From JACCVL01 sp963704295 (GTDB lineage: Bacteria > Actinomycetota > Actinomycetes > Propionibacteriales > Nocardioidaceae): DNA of 64,000 nt. The notes below the pieces were generated by a model that made no database searches, was not told the DNA's origin, and worked only from the letters and a program-made list of their open reading frames with translations. Below, one piece after another: positions 18,479-27,253 of the stretch; the stretch's first letter is position 1; each line of letters opens with the position of its first letter. Position numbers and translations under genes: made by a program. The stretch spans positions 992,001 to 1,056,000 of the forward strand of contig OY969884.1 of the NCBI GenBank assembly GCA_963704295.1. The letters are read 5' to 3'.

Positions 18479-19581
18479 GCCGGCGCACCCTCCTCGGCCA
18501 CGATGACGCGCAGGATGTCGTCGTCGTCCACCAGCCCGAGCAGCGTGTCGCCGTCCATGACCCGCACGGGGTGCTCGGAGTCCAGCGCGGTCCTCGCCGC
18601 GAGCTGGACGATCGTGTCCGGCGGCATAGCCGGCCCCTCCAGCGACTCGCCCGGACGTGGGTCGCGCATCACCCAGCGCAAGGTCACAACGTGGGCGCGC
18701 GGCACGTCGCTGACGAAGTCCCGGACGTACTCGTTGGCCGGGGCGGCCACCACCTCGTCCGGTCGGCCGATCTGGACCATCTCACCGTCGCGCATGATCA
18801 GGATCCGGTCGCCGAGCTTGAGCGCCTCGGCCAGGTCATGGGTGATGAAGACCATCGTCTTGCCGACCTCGTGGTGCAGCCGGATGACCTCGTTCTGCAT
18901 GTCCCGCCGGATCAGCGGGTCGAGCGCCGAGAACGGCTCGTCGAACAGCATCACGCTCGGGTCGACCGCCAGCGCCCGAGCCAGGCCGACCCGCTGCTGC
19001 ATGCCCCCGGAGAGCTGGTCGGGGTAGGACTTCTCGTTGCCGGTCAGCCCGACCAGGTCGACCATCTCCTGGGCCTTGGCGTGCCGCTCCTTCTTGCCCA
19101 CGCCGCGGATCTCCAGGCCGTACGCCACGTTGTCGATCACCCGCCGGTGCGGCAGCAGGCCGAAGTGCTGGAAGACCATCGACACATGGCTGCGGCGCAG
19201 CTCGCGGAGCCGCCCCTCGGACATCGTCCGCACGTCCTCACCGTCGAGGAGGACCTCGCCGGCGGTCGGCTCGATCAGCCGGGTGAGGCAGCGCACCAGC
19301 GTGGACTTGCCGGACCCGGACAGCCCCATGACCACGAAGACCTCACCCGGAGCGACGTCGAACGACACGTCCTTGACCGCTGCGGTGCAGCCGGTCTTCG
19401 CCAGCAGCTCCGGTCGGGGCAGGTCGGCGTCCGGCGAACCCACGATCTTGTCCGCCTTGGGACCGAACACCTTCCACAGCCCACGGACCGACAGCGCGGC
19501 CTCCTCGGCGCCGCCGTCGGAGTGGCGCTGCCGGGGCACCCCGGCCTGCGCTGAGGTCTCGTGCTTGGCGGTGGCGCTCAT
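18475..19581 (-). CDS. proV: Glycine betaine ABC transporter ATP-binding protein
   Basis: A 368-residue ABC ATPase of the ProV/OpuAA class: Walker A GLSGSGKST, Q-loop VFQHFGLLPHRRV, signature LSGGMQQR, Walker B VMLFDEPFSALD and the switch His in ITHDLAEAL. The insertion before the Walker A (KADKIVGSPDADLPRPELLAKTG) is typical of ProV. The C-terminal 90 residues hold a CBS-like remnant (HPVRVMDGDTLLGLVDDDDI), a place for osmotic sensing in relatives. It overlaps betA by ATGA upstream and proW by ATGA downstream. Confidence 0.93.
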   Translation of the reverse strand: MSATAKHETSAQAGVPRQRHSDGGAEEAALSVRGLWKVFGPKADKIVGSPDADLPRPELLAKTGCTAAVKDVSFDVAPGEVFVVMGLSGSGKSTLVRCLTRLIEPTAGEVLLDGEDVRTMSEGRLRELRRSHVSMVFQHFGLLPHRRVIDNVAYGLEIRGVGKKERHAKAQEMVDLVGLTGNEKSYPDQLSGGMQQRVGLARALAVDPSVMLFDEPFSALDPLIRRDMQNEVIRLHHEVGKTMVFITHDLAEALKLGDRILIMRDGEMVQIGRPDEVVAAPANEYVRDFVSDVPRAHVVTLRWVMRDPRPGESLEGPAMPPDTIVQLAARTALDSEHPVRVMDGDTLLGLVDDDDILRVIVAEEGAPA

Positions 19582-21302
19582 CGACGGTCTCCCTGACCGC
19601 TAGGGGGGACCCCGTTGCGGGGGTCACCTGGAGGGTACGTCGGCGACCCGTCCCGGTGTCGGTAGAACGGAGCATCCGACGGCGGCAGCGGGGTGTTGCC
19701 CGCGATCAGGTCGGCGGCCTTCTCGGCCAGCATCATCACCGGCGCATAGATGTTGCCGTTGGTGACGTACGGCATCGATGACGCGTCGACGACGCGCAGA
19801 CCCTCGACGTCGTGCACCCGCAGGCTGTTCGGGTCGAGGACCGACAGGTCGTCGACGCCCATCCGGGCGGTGCAGGACGGGTGCAGCGCGGTCTCGGCGT
19901 CCGCCGCCACCCACTCGAGGATCTGCTCGTCGGTCTCCACCGACGGACCCGGCGACAGCTCACCGTCGTTGTACGGCGCGAACGCCGGCTGGTTGAGGAG
20001 GTTCCGCGCTACCCGGATCGCCTCCACCCATTCCCGCCGGTCCTGCTCGGTGGACAGGTAGTTGAACCGCAGCGCCGGGTGCTGGGCGGGGTCGGTGCTC
20101 TTGATCTTCACCGTGCCCCGTGCGTCGGAGTACATCGGGCCGACGTGCACCTGGTAGCCGTGCCCCTTGGTGGGCGAGGTGCCGTCGTACCGGATCGCGA
20201 TCGGCAGGAAGTGGAACATCAGGTTGGGGTAGTCCACCTCGTCGTTGCTGCGGGTGAAGCCGCCGCCCTCGAAGTGGTTGGTCGCCCCCAGTCCCTTGCG
20301 CTGGAACAGCCACTGCGCGCCGATCATCGGCCGGCGCCACATCTTCAACCCGGGCGCGATCGACACCGGCAGCCTGCTGGCGTACTGGATGTAGACCTCG
20401 AGGTGGTCCTGCAGGTGCTCGCCCACGCCGGGCACGTCCGCGACCACGTCGATGCCGAGCGCCCGCAGGTCCTCGGCGTTGCCGACCCCGGACAGCTGCA
20501 GCAGCTGTGGGGAGCCGATCGCCCCGGCAGTGAGCACGACCTCGCCGGCGCGGACGCGGCGGCGCGCCCGCCCGGCCCGCAGGTAGTCCACGCCAACCGC
20601 GCGGCGGCCCTCGAACAGGATCCGGGTGGTGCGCGCGAGCGTCTCCACGGTGAGGTTGGGGCGGTTCATCACCGGGTGCAGGTAGGCCCGGGCGGCGGAG
20701 AGCCGGCGGCCGCGGTACACGTTGCGGTCGAAGCGGGCGAAGCCCTCCTGCCGGTAGCCGTTCACGTCGTCGGTCAGCAGATGACCGGCCTGGACGGCGG
20801 CCTCGAACAACGCGCCGAACAGCGGGTTCTCGGCCGGGCCTCGCTCGAGCACCAGCGGGCCGGAGCCGCCGCGCCACTGGTCGGCACCGGCCAGGCAGGT
20901 CTCCATCTTCTTGAAGTACGGCAGGCAGTGTGCGTAGTCCCACTGGTCCATGCCCTTGTCGGCGGCCCAACGCTCGTAGTCCAGCGGGTTCCCGCGCTGG
21001 AAGATCATGCCGTTGATGCTGCTCGACCCGCCGAGCACCTTGCCGCGGGCGTGGAACACCTTCCGCCCGCCCATGTACGGCTCCGGCTCGGACTCGTAGC
21101 GCCAGTCGTACAGCCGGCTGCCGATCGGGAACGGCAGCGCGGCGGGCATGTGGATGAAGGGGTCGGCGATGAAGTCGGAACGGCCCGCCTCGAGGACCAG
21201 CACGCTGGTGGACGGGTCGGCGCTGAGCCGGTTGGCCAGCGCGCAGCCCGCCGATCCGCCGCCGACGATGACGTAGTCGTAGCCGGCGCGCGCCGGACTC
21301 AT
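19578..21302 (-). CDS. betA: Choline dehydrogenase-type GMC oxidoreductase
   Basis: FAD-dependent GMC-family enzyme of 574 residues that would oxidise choline to betaine aldehyde. Seen in the sequence: the FAD-binding GGGSAGCALANRLS near the N-terminus, KVLGGSSSINGMIFQRGNPLDYERWA (GMC signature 1 region), GAIGSPQLLQLSGVG (signature 2) and the catalytic HPSCTARMG with its His near residue 480, followed by VTNGNIYAPVMMLAEKAADLI. The ATG at 21302 was chosen because it makes an ATGA overlap with betB; the longer in-frame start would overlap betB by more than 40 bases. Membrane association is usual for BetA. Confidence 0.9.
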   Translation of the reverse strand: MSPARAGYDYVIVGGGSAGCALANRLSADPSTSVLVLEAGRSDFIADPFIHMPAALPFPIGSRLYDWRYESEPEPYMGGRKVFHARGKVLGGSSSINGMIFQRGNPLDYERWAADKGMDQWDYAHCLPYFKKMETCLAGADQWRGGSGPLVLERGPAENPLFGALFEAAVQAGHLLTDDVNGYRQEGFARFDRNVYRGRRLSAARAYLHPVMNRPNLTVETLARTTRILFEGRRAVGVDYLRAGRARRRVRAGEVVLTAGAIGSPQLLQLSGVGNAEDLRALGIDVVADVPGVGEHLQDHLEVYIQYASRLPVSIAPGLKMWRRPMIGAQWLFQRKGLGATNHFEGGGFTRSNDEVDYPNLMFHFLPIAIRYDGTSPTKGHGYQVHVGPMYSDARGTVKIKSTDPAQHPALRFNYLSTEQDRREWVEAIRVARNLLNQPAFAPYNDGELSPGPSVETDEQILEWVAADAETALHPSCTARMGVDDLSVLDPNSLRVHDVEGLRVVDASSMPYVTNGNIYAPVMMLAEKAADLIAGNTPLPPSDAPFYRHRDGSPTYPPGDPRNGVPPSGQGDRR

Positions 21303-22768
21303 CCGCCGAACCAGCTCTGCGGGGCGGGGCGGATGTTGTGCCACACGTGCTTGGTCTCCCGGTACTCGTCGAGGCCGGCCTGGCCGAGCTCACGCCCGAC
21401 CCCGGACTGCTTGTAACCGCCCCACTCGGCCTGAGGGACGTACGGGTGGTAGTCGTTGATCCACACCGTGCCGGTCCGCATCCTGGCGGCGACCCGCTGC
21501 CCGCGGCCGGCGTCGGACGTCCAGACCGCCCCCGCCAGCCCGTAGCGCGTGTCGTTCGCGATCCGCACCGCGTCGGCCTCGTCGCGGAACGTCTCCACGG
21601 TCAGCACCGGACCGAACGACTCCTCCTGCACCACGCTCATCTGCGCGGTGCAGCCGTCCAGCACCGTGGGCAGGTAGTAGTAGCCGGCCTCCAGCGCCGG
21701 GTCGTCGGGTCGGCGGCCCCCGCAGCGCAGCAGCGCACCGTCGGCCAGGCCGTCGGCGACGTAGGCCTCGACCTTGTCCCGGTGCGCGGCGGAGATCAGC
21801 GCGCCGGTCTCGGCCTTGTCGTCGAAGGGACCGCCCAGCCGGATCGCCTGCGCCCGGCGGACCAGCTCGTCGACGAACTCGTCGTGGATCGACTCCTCGA
21901 CGACCAGCCGGGCCCCGGCCGAGCACACCTGGCCGGAGTGCAGGAAGACCGCGGTCAACGCCATGTCGAGCGCGGTCTCCCGATCGGCGTCGGCGAAGAC
22001 GATGTTCGGGTTCTTGCCGCCGAGCTCCAGTGCCACCTTCTTGACCGTGCCGGCCGCGGCCGCCATCACCCGCTTGCCGGTCGCCAGGCCGCCGGTGAAG
22101 GAGACCAGGTCGACGTCCGGGTGCTCGGCCAGTGGCGCACCCGCCTCCGGGCCGGCGCCGAGCACCAGGTTGGCCACCCCGTCCGGGAGCCCGGCCTGGA
22201 CGAGCAGCCGCAGCAGCAGGATCGCCGTCGAGGGCGTCAGCTCGCTCGGCTTGAGCACGAAGGTGTTGCCCGCGGCCAGGCACGGCGCGACCTTCCACGA
22301 GGTCTGCAGCAGCGGGTAGTTCCAGGGGGTGATCAGGCCGCAGACACCGACCGGCTCGTGCACGACCCGGCTGACCACGTCGGGTTGGCCGGTGTCCACC
22401 ACTCGCCCCGCGTCGGCGCCTGCCAGCCCGGCGTAGTGCCGGAACACCCCGACGACGTCGTCGATGTCGTACTGGCTCTCGACCAGACGCTTGCCGGTGT
22501 CCATCGACTCGGCCCGGGCGATGTCGTCGCGCTGCTCGAGCAGCAGGTCGGCGACCCGGCCCAGCAGCAGGCCGCGCTCCTGCGCCGGCGTCGCGGGCCA
22601 GGGGCCGTTGTCGAAGGCGGCCCGGGCGGCCGCGATCGCCGCGGCGGTGTCGTCCGGGCCGGCCTCGTCCACGGCGACGACCAGCCGCCCGTCGGCGGGG
22701 CAGCGAATCTCGCGCGTCGCACCCGATCGGGCTGCGACCCACTGTCCCCCGACGAACAGGTCCGGCAT
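21299..22768 (-). CDS. betB: Betaine-aldehyde dehydrogenase (ALDH superfamily)
   Basis: A 489-residue NAD(P)-dependent aldehyde dehydrogenase that would convert betaine aldehyde to glycine betaine. Motifs: TPWNYPLLQTSWKVAPCLAAGN (cofactor domain), ALELGGKNPNIVF with the general-base Glu, and HSGQVCSAGARL with the nucleophilic Cys. The C-terminal KQSGVGRELGQAGLDEYRETKHVW is typical of BetB-like enzymes. The ATG at 22768 gives the usual family length. First gene of a chain betB-betA-proV-proW joined by ATGA overlaps; a palindromic site lies 28-44 bases upstream. Confidence 0.92.
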   Translation of the reverse strand: MPDLFVGGQWVAARSGATREIRCPADGRLVVAVDEAGPDDTAAAIAAARAAFDNGPWPATPAQERGLLLGRVADLLLEQRDDIARAESMDTGKRLVESQYDIDDVVGVFRHYAGLAGADAGRVVDTGQPDVVSRVVHEPVGVCGLITPWNYPLLQTSWKVAPCLAAGNTFVLKPSELTPSTAILLLRLLVQAGLPDGVANLVLGAGPEAGAPLAEHPDVDLVSFTGGLATGKRVMAAAAGTVKKVALELGGKNPNIVFADADRETALDMALTAVFLHSGQVCSAGARLVVEESIHDEFVDELVRRAQAIRLGGPFDDKAETGALISAAHRDKVEAYVADGLADGALLRCGGRRPDDPALEAGYYYLPTVLDGCTAQMSVVQEESFGPVLTVETFRDEADAVRIANDTRYGLAGAVWTSDAGRGQRVAARMRTGTVWINDYHPYVPQAEWGGYKQSGVGRELGQAGLDEYRETKHVWHNIRPAPQSWFGG

Positions 22769-22795
22769 GGTGTCCGCCGCCTTTGCTCGACGCAC

Positions 22796-22834
22796 GTTGC
22801 GCCCTGCGCAACTGGAGACTGCCTTCCGCAACAG
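22796..22834 (-). promoter_or_regulatory. Candidate operator upstream of betB
   Basis: GTTGCGC-CCT-GCGCAAC at 22796-22812 is a perfect palindrome with seven-base arms, 28-44 bases before the betB ATG. A second element, TTCCGCAACAG, is at 22824-22834. The distance between the two elements is the same as in the region upstream of the dimethylglycine dehydrogenase gene (15260-15298), which is strong internal evidence for a shared binding site. No convincing -10 box is visible at the matching position here. Confidence 0.6.
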
Positions 22835-22866
22835 CATGACCCCGGGGCGCGAACGGCGTCAAGCAC

Positions 22867-23697
22867 TTACGCCGGAGCGGCCGCTCCCGTCGGCCCGGCG
22901 ACCGCGGGGCTCCGCCACCCCAGCCGCCGGGACAGCTCGTCGGCCGCCTCGACGGTGGCCGCGGTGGCGGCGTCCAGCCGCTCCCCGGCGAGCCGGAAGG
23001 ACGGGCCGGACACGCTGACCGATGCCACCACGTCGCCGTGCGCGTTGCGGACCGCCGCCGCGACGGCCGTCAGGCCGACCTCCAGCTCGTCGACGGCGAC
23101 GGCGTAGCCGCAGGCACGCACGTCCGCGAGTTGGCGGACCAGCTCGGTCGGCGAGGTGACGGTGCTGTCGGTGTAGGCGCGCAGGCTGCGCCCGACGACC
23201 CGGACGGCCTCCTGGTCCGGCAGGTCGGCGAGCAGCACCTTGCCGTTGGACGTCGCGTGCAGCGGGATGCGCTGCCCCACCCAGTTGTGCGACTGCAACG
23301 CCGACGACCCGGCCACCTGGTCGACGTAGAGGGCGGCGCCGTCGGAGAGCACCGTGAGGTTGACCGTCTCCCCGGTCTCGACGGCCAGCGCCTTGCACAG
23401 GGCCCGCGACTCCTGGACGAGGTCGAGCCGAGCGGTGGTCGCTCCGGCCAGCCGCAGGATGCCCAGACCCAGCCGGTACTTCCCGCGGTCGGTGTTCTGC
23501 TCCACCAGGCCGCGGTTTTCCAGGGCGGCGACCAACCGGAAGGCGGTGGACTTGTGCACCCCGAGCTCTCCGGCGATCTCGGTCACCCCGCACTCACCCG
23601 CATGCGCGAGGATCTCGAGCACGCTGATCGCGCGGTCGACCGACTGCACCGTGCTCGGGCCGCCCGGTGTCCCCTCCTGCGCACCGCTGTTGCTCAT
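22867..23697 (-). CDS. IclR-family transcriptional regulator (betaine operon side)
   Basis: A 276-residue IclR protein. The winged helix is at about residues 15-75 (SVDRAISVLEILAHAG, VTEIAGELGVHKSTAFRLVA, with the recognition helix in HKSTAFRLV) and the effector-binding domain follows (IPLHATSNGKVLLADLP, GYAVAVDELEVGLTAVAAAV). It lies 98 bases upstream of betB on the same strand and divergent from an SRPBCC gene. Its likely target is the GTTGCGC palindrome in that 98-base gap, with a choline- or betaine-derived effector; both are inference. The ATG at 23697 is chosen over a longer frame that would overlap the divergent gene. Confidence 0.88.
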   Translation of the reverse strand: MSNSGAQEGTPGGPSTVQSVDRAISVLEILAHAGECGVTEIAGELGVHKSTAFRLVAALENRGLVEQNTDRGKYRLGLGILRLAGATTARLDLVQESRALCKALAVETGETVNLTVLSDGAALYVDQVAGSSALQSHNWVGQRIPLHATSNGKVLLADLPDQEAVRVVGRSLRAYTDSTVTSPTELVRQLADVRACGYAVAVDELEVGLTAVAAAVRNAHGDVVASVSVSGPSFRLAGERLDAATAATVEAADELSRRLGWRSPAVAGPTGAAAPA

Positions 23698-23752
23698 GAA
23701 GGAACACAGTAGGGCCTGGCTCCCCTCTCCCGGTGGCGGGACACTGCGGGGT

Positions 23753-24187
23753 GTGGACGTGACCACCGAGACCGTCATCGACCGACCACCGGCCGAGGTG
23801 GCGGCCTACGCGGGCGACCCGACGAACGCGCCGGAGTGGTACGTCAACATCGAGTCGGTGCGCTGGCACACCGACCCCCCGGTGGCGGTGGGGTCGCGGC
23901 TCGACTTCGTCGCACACTTCCTCGGCCGCCGGCTCGCGTACACCTACGAGGTGGTCGAGCTCGTCGCGGGTGAGCGGCTGGTCATGCGGACGACGACCGG
24001 TCCGTTCCCGATGGAGACCACCTACACCTGGACCGCTGCCGCGGACGGACGCACCCGGATGACCCTGCGCAACCGCGGCGAGCCGGCCGGCTTCGCCAAG
24101 CTCGCCGCGCCGGTCGTCGCCACCGCCGTGCGCCGAGCCAACGGGAAGGACCTCGCCGCCCTGAAGCACCGGCTGGAGCGTGGCTGA
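23753..24187 (+). CDS. SRPBCC-family (polyketide cyclase/START-like) protein
   Basis: A 144-residue protein with the SRPBCC helix-grip pattern: TETVIDRPPAEVAAYAGDPTN at the N-terminus, the beta-sheet run RLAYTYEVVELVAGERLVMRT, and MTLRNRGEPAGF followed by a long C-terminal helix. Such proteins bind hydrophobic ligands in a deep pocket; no activity can be assigned. Start uncertain between GTG 23753 and GTG 23759. It is convergent with the MttB-like gene and divergent from the IclR gene, so a link to betaine metabolism is only positional. Confidence 0.72.
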   Translation: MDVTTETVIDRPPAEVAAYAGDPTNAPEWYVNIESVRWHTDPPVAVGSRLDFVAHFLGRRLAYTYEVVELVAGERLVMRTTTGPFPMETTYTWTAAADGRTRMTLRNRGEPAGFAKLAAPVVATAVRRANGKDLAALKHRLERG

Positions 24188-24207
24188 GAGCCGCCGGCGG
24201 GCGGCTC
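24188..24207. terminator. GC-rich hairpin between convergent genes
   Basis: Perfect eight-base stem GAGCCGCC / GGCGGCTC around a GGCG loop. It begins right after the stop of the SRPBCC gene and overlaps the stop codon of the convergent MttB-like gene by two bases. No T tract follows, as is common in high-GC actinobacteria, so it is a plausible bidirectional terminator. Confidence 0.55.
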
Positions 24208-25645
24208 AGTCACCCAGCTCGTGCCGGCGGCGGGCGACGTAGTCCGCCAGCTCGGCCCGGATCCCGTCGTCCAGCGGCGGCTGCTCGTAGGCCTCCAGTC
24301 GCGCGGTGTAGATCTTCTCGGCGCGGGCGGCGGTGTCCAGCCCGCCGTTCTTCATCCACCGCTCGTAGTTGTCCGAGGAGTTCAGGAACGGCCGGTAGAA
24401 GCAGGTCCGGAACCGCTCCATCGTGTGCATCGCCCCGAGGAAGTGCCCGCCGTGGCCGACCTCCTCGTGCGCACCGAAGGCCATCGACTCCTCGGTGATG
24501 TCCAGCGGGGTGAACTCGTGCTGCAGCATCTCCAGGATCTGGGTGTCGACGATGAACTTCTCGTACCCGGACACCAGGCCGCCCTCGAGCCACCCGGCCG
24601 AATGCATCACCCAGTTCGCGCCGGCCAGGAAGGTCGGGAGCATCGTCATCAGGGCCTCGTAGCCGGCCTGCGCGTCCGGCACCTGGGAGGAGGTGAGCCC
24701 GCCGCCGGTCCGGAACGGCAGGCCGAACGAGCGGGCGATCTGCCCGGTGCACAGCAGCCCCATCGCCGACTCGGGCGTGCCGAAGGTCGGGGACCCGGAC
24801 TGCATGTCGATGTTGGACAGGAACGACCCGAACACGACCGGGGCGCCGGGACGGATCAGCTGGGCCAGCGCGATCCCACTGAGCGCCTCGGCGATCTGCT
24901 GGACCAGCGCGGCCGGGACCGTCACCGGGGACATGGCGCCCATCAGCAGGAACGGCGTCAGCACGACCGGCTGCGCCGCGGACACGTACTCGAACATCGC
25001 GTCCAGCATCCGGTCGTCCCACCGCAGCGGGGAGTTGCAGTTGATCAGGGAGATCGACGCGGGGGTCTGCTCGATCGCCTCACGACCGCCGAACAGGATG
25101 GCACCCATCGCGACCGTGTCCGCGGCGTTGACCCCGGAGACCACGTTGCCCATGTAGATCTTGTCGGTCAGCGTCATCAGCGCGTAGGTCATGTCGAGGT
25201 GCCGCGAGTCCAGCGGGGTGTCGTTGGGCTCGCAGACCACGCCGCCCGCCGAGTCGAGCACGTCGAAGCCCTGGGCGAGCCGGCTGAAGTTGCGGAAGTC
25301 CTCCATGGTGGCGTCCCGCCGGACGGCGCCCTGCCGGACGAACGGCGGGCCGTAGACCGCGCCGAACGCCATCGCGTCGCCGCCGATGTGCACGGTGTTG
25401 GCTGGGTTGCGGGCCTGGATGTCGAACTCGCGCGGCGCCTTGGCCACCTGCTCGAGCACGAACTCCGGGTCGAGGAAGACGGTGTTGCCCTCCACCCGCT
25501 GGCCGGCCGCCCGGAACAGGTCCAGCGCCCGGTCGGACATGAACTCGACGCCGATCTCGGTGACGATCCGGCGCCAGCCCGCGTCCAGCGTGGCCATCGC
25601 GTCCTCGGACAGCACGTCGTAGCGGGGCATCCGGTTGCGGAACAT
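24206..25645 (-). CDS. MttB-family corrinoid methyltransferase lacking pyrrolysine (glycine betaine methyltransferase, MtgB-like)
   Basis: A 479-residue member of the trimethylamine methyltransferase (MttB) superfamily, TIM barrel. The family pattern is clear in RIVTEIGVEFMSDRALDLFR, LTPFLLMGAMSPVTVPAALV, GSPTFGTPESAMGLL and EEVGHGGHFLGAMHTMERFR. The frame has no internal TAG, so it is the non-pyrrolysine type, whose characterised member in Desulfitobacterium transfers a methyl from glycine betaine to a cognate Co(I) corrinoid protein. Nearby BetA/BetB and DMGDH-type genes favour glycine betaine over carnitine or proline betaine. A strong AAGGAGG lies a few bases before the ATG. Confidence 0.88.
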   Translation of the reverse strand: MFRNRMPRYDVLSEDAMATLDAGWRRIVTEIGVEFMSDRALDLFRAAGQRVEGNTVFLDPEFVLEQVAKAPREFDIQARNPANTVHIGGDAMAFGAVYGPPFVRQGAVRRDATMEDFRNFSRLAQGFDVLDSAGGVVCEPNDTPLDSRHLDMTYALMTLTDKIYMGNVVSGVNAADTVAMGAILFGGREAIEQTPASISLINCNSPLRWDDRMLDAMFEYVSAAQPVVLTPFLLMGAMSPVTVPAALVQQIAEALSGIALAQLIRPGAPVVFGSFLSNIDMQSGSPTFGTPESAMGLLCTGQIARSFGLPFRTGGGLTSSQVPDAQAGYEALMTMLPTFLAGANWVMHSAGWLEGGLVSGYEKFIVDTQILEMLQHEFTPLDITEESMAFGAHEEVGHGGHFLGAMHTMERFRTCFYRPFLNSSDNYERWMKNGGLDTAARAEKIYTARLEAYEQPPLDDGIRAELADYVARRRHELGD

Positions 25646-25704
25646 CCGCGCTCCTCCTTGACCTCGGGATGGGCCGGATCTTAGCCTCATGATGTGGGAT
25701 AGTG

Positions 25705-25721
25705 GTTCCAGATCATGGAAC
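25705..25721. promoter_or_regulatory. Candidate IclR operator between divergent mtgB-like and iclR genes
   Basis: GTTCCA-GATCA-TGGAAC, six-base perfect arms around five bases, a layout common for IclR-family sites. It lies in the 69-base gap between the divergent MttB-like gene and the second IclR gene and contains the first possible ATG (25715) of that gene. A -10-like GATAGT at 25698-25703 just upstream would place transcription start almost at this ATG, consistent with a leaderless, autoregulated message. Confidence 0.5.
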
Positions 25722-26533
25722 ACATCGCCATCCACCGGAACGGACCCATGACCACCGCCACGAGCAACGGCACCCAGGCCATCGACCGCGCTGCGGCGCT
25801 GGTGGCCTTGGTCGTGCGCGCGGACGAGCCGATCAGCTTCACCGACCTGGCCGAGGAGAGCGGGCTGGCCCGGTCCACCACGTCCCGGCTGCTGGCGGCG
25901 CTGGAGCGCAACCAGCTGCTGGAGCGGGACCACGGGGGCAACTTCTGCTCCGGCCCGCTGTTCGCGTTGTACGCGACCCGGCACGACCCGTGGGCCGAGG
26001 TGGTCCGCCTGGTGCAGCCGCTGCTGCAGCGGATCGGCGACACGGTGCGGGAGAGCGTCTACTTCACCATCCCGCACGGCAGCACGACGCTGCAGATCGC
26101 CCAGGTGGACGCGTCGTACGTGCTGGGCGCCCGGGACTGGGTGGGGGTCGAGGTGCCGCCGCACTGCTCGGCGGCCGGCAAGGTGCTCTACGCGTACGGC
26201 TGCCTGGACCTGCCCGAGGGCACCGGCCCCGGCCGGGCCCTCCCCCAGATGACCGCGCACTCCATCGGCACGCGCTCCGAGCTGGAGCGCCAGCTGACCC
26301 AGATCCGCCGCCGCGGCTACGCCGTCACCGCGCAGGAGCTGGAGGTCGGGCTGGACGCCGTCGCCGCACCGGTGCGGGGCCGGGACGGCGGCGTCATCGC
26401 GGCGGTCGGGGTACACGGCCCCACCGCCCGAATGACCGAGCAGCTCGACGACGTGGGGCAGCTGCTGGTCGAGCGAGCCGCGCAGCTGTCCGCCCTACTC
26501 CGCCGCCATACCCGAAGGGAGGGCGCCGCATGA
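25715..26533 (+). CDS. IclR-family transcriptional regulator (corrinoid methyltransfer side)
   Basis: Up to 272 residues: winged helix at about residues 24-80 (IDRAAALVALVVRADEPISF, LAEESGLARSTTSRLLAALE) and an IclR effector domain (VPPHCSAAGKVLYAYGCL, GYAVTAQELEVGLDAVAAPV). Two starts are possible: ATG 25715 inside the GTTCCA/TGGAAC palindrome and ATG 25748. The stop overlaps the start of the corrinoid protein gene by ATGA, so regulator and methyltransfer genes are one transcription unit. It probably represses or activates the divergent mtgB-like promoter and its own. Confidence 0.88.
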   Translation: MEHIAIHRNGPMTTATSNGTQAIDRAAALVALVVRADEPISFTDLAEESGLARSTTSRLLAALERNQLLERDHGGNFCSGPLFALYATRHDPWAEVVRLVQPLLQRIGDTVRESVYFTIPHGSTTLQIAQVDASYVLGARDWVGVEVPPHCSAAGKVLYAYGCLDLPEGTGPGRALPQMTAHSIGTRSELERQLTQIRRRGYAVTAQELEVGLDAVAAPVRGRDGGVIAAVGVHGPTARMTEQLDDVGQLLVERAAQLSALLRRHTRREGAA

Positions 26534-27195
26534 CGCCCGAGGAGATCCTGCAAGGCCTCTACGACGAGACGTTGGTGGGCAACGCGCCCGAGGTGCTCAG
26601 CCTCACCCATTCCGGGCTGGAGCTCGGCATGGGGCCGGAGACGATGCTCTTCGACGCGCTGATCCCCTCGCTGGAGGAGGTCGGCGCGCGCTTCGAGCGC
26701 GGCGACTTCTTCGTGCCCGAGATGCTGATCGCCGGTCGGGCGATGAGCGGCGCCATGGAGGTGCTGCGCCCGCTGCTCGCCGAGACCGGCGCGCGGACGG
26801 TGGGCACGTTCGTCATGGGCACGGTCAAGGGTGACGTCCACGACATCGGCAAGAACCTCGTCAACATCATGCTGGAGGGCGCCGGCTTCAACGTGATCGA
26901 CCTCGGCGTGCAGGTGGCGCCGGAGAAGTTCGTGGAGGCGATCCAGGAGCACCAGCCCGACATCGTCGGGTTCTCCGCCTTCTTGACCACGACCATGCCG
27001 ATGTTCAAGGCCAACATCAACGCGCTGCAGAAGGCGGGCATCCGCGACGACGTGATCGTGATGGTCGGCGGCGCCCCCGTCACCCAGGAGTACGCGACGG
27101 CGGTCGGTGCCGACGGCTACGCCGCCGACGCCTCGTCCTGCGTCAAGAAGGCCAAGGCACTGATCGCCGACCGGGGCGCCCCGGTGACGGCCTGA
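26530..27195 (+). CDS. Corrinoid protein for methyl transfer (MtgC/MtbC-like)
   Basis: A 221-residue B12-binding methyl carrier. Residues about 1-90 form the helical cap (LTHSGLELGMGPETMLFDALIPS, FFVPEMLIAGRAM) and 92-215 the cobalamin Rossmann domain with the base-off His motif KGDVHDIGKN, followed by VGFSAFLTTTMPMFK and VGGAPVTQEYATAVGADGY. Corrinoid proteins of this type shuttle a methyl group between an MttB-family enzyme and a THF methyltransferase. Translationally coupled to the IclR gene by ATGA and 58 bases before the MtgA-like gene. Confidence 0.93.
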   Translation: MTPEEILQGLYDETLVGNAPEVLSLTHSGLELGMGPETMLFDALIPSLEEVGARFERGDFFVPEMLIAGRAMSGAMEVLRPLLAETGARTVGTFVMGTVKGDVHDIGKNLVNIMLEGAGFNVIDLGVQVAPEKFVEAIQEHQPDIVGFSAFLTTTMPMFKANINALQKAGIRDDVIVMVGGAPVTQEYATAVGADGYAADASSCVKKAKALIADRGAPVTA

Positions 27196-27253
27196 GCCGA
27201 CCGGCTGATCCTGGTCCACCCACCCCTCACCCTGGAACTCCGAAGGAATCTCG

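Noticed and set aside
24206..25645. Possible pyrrolysine-containing MttB
   Set aside because: The frame is continuous for 479 codons with no internal TAG, so it is the non-pyrrolysine branch.
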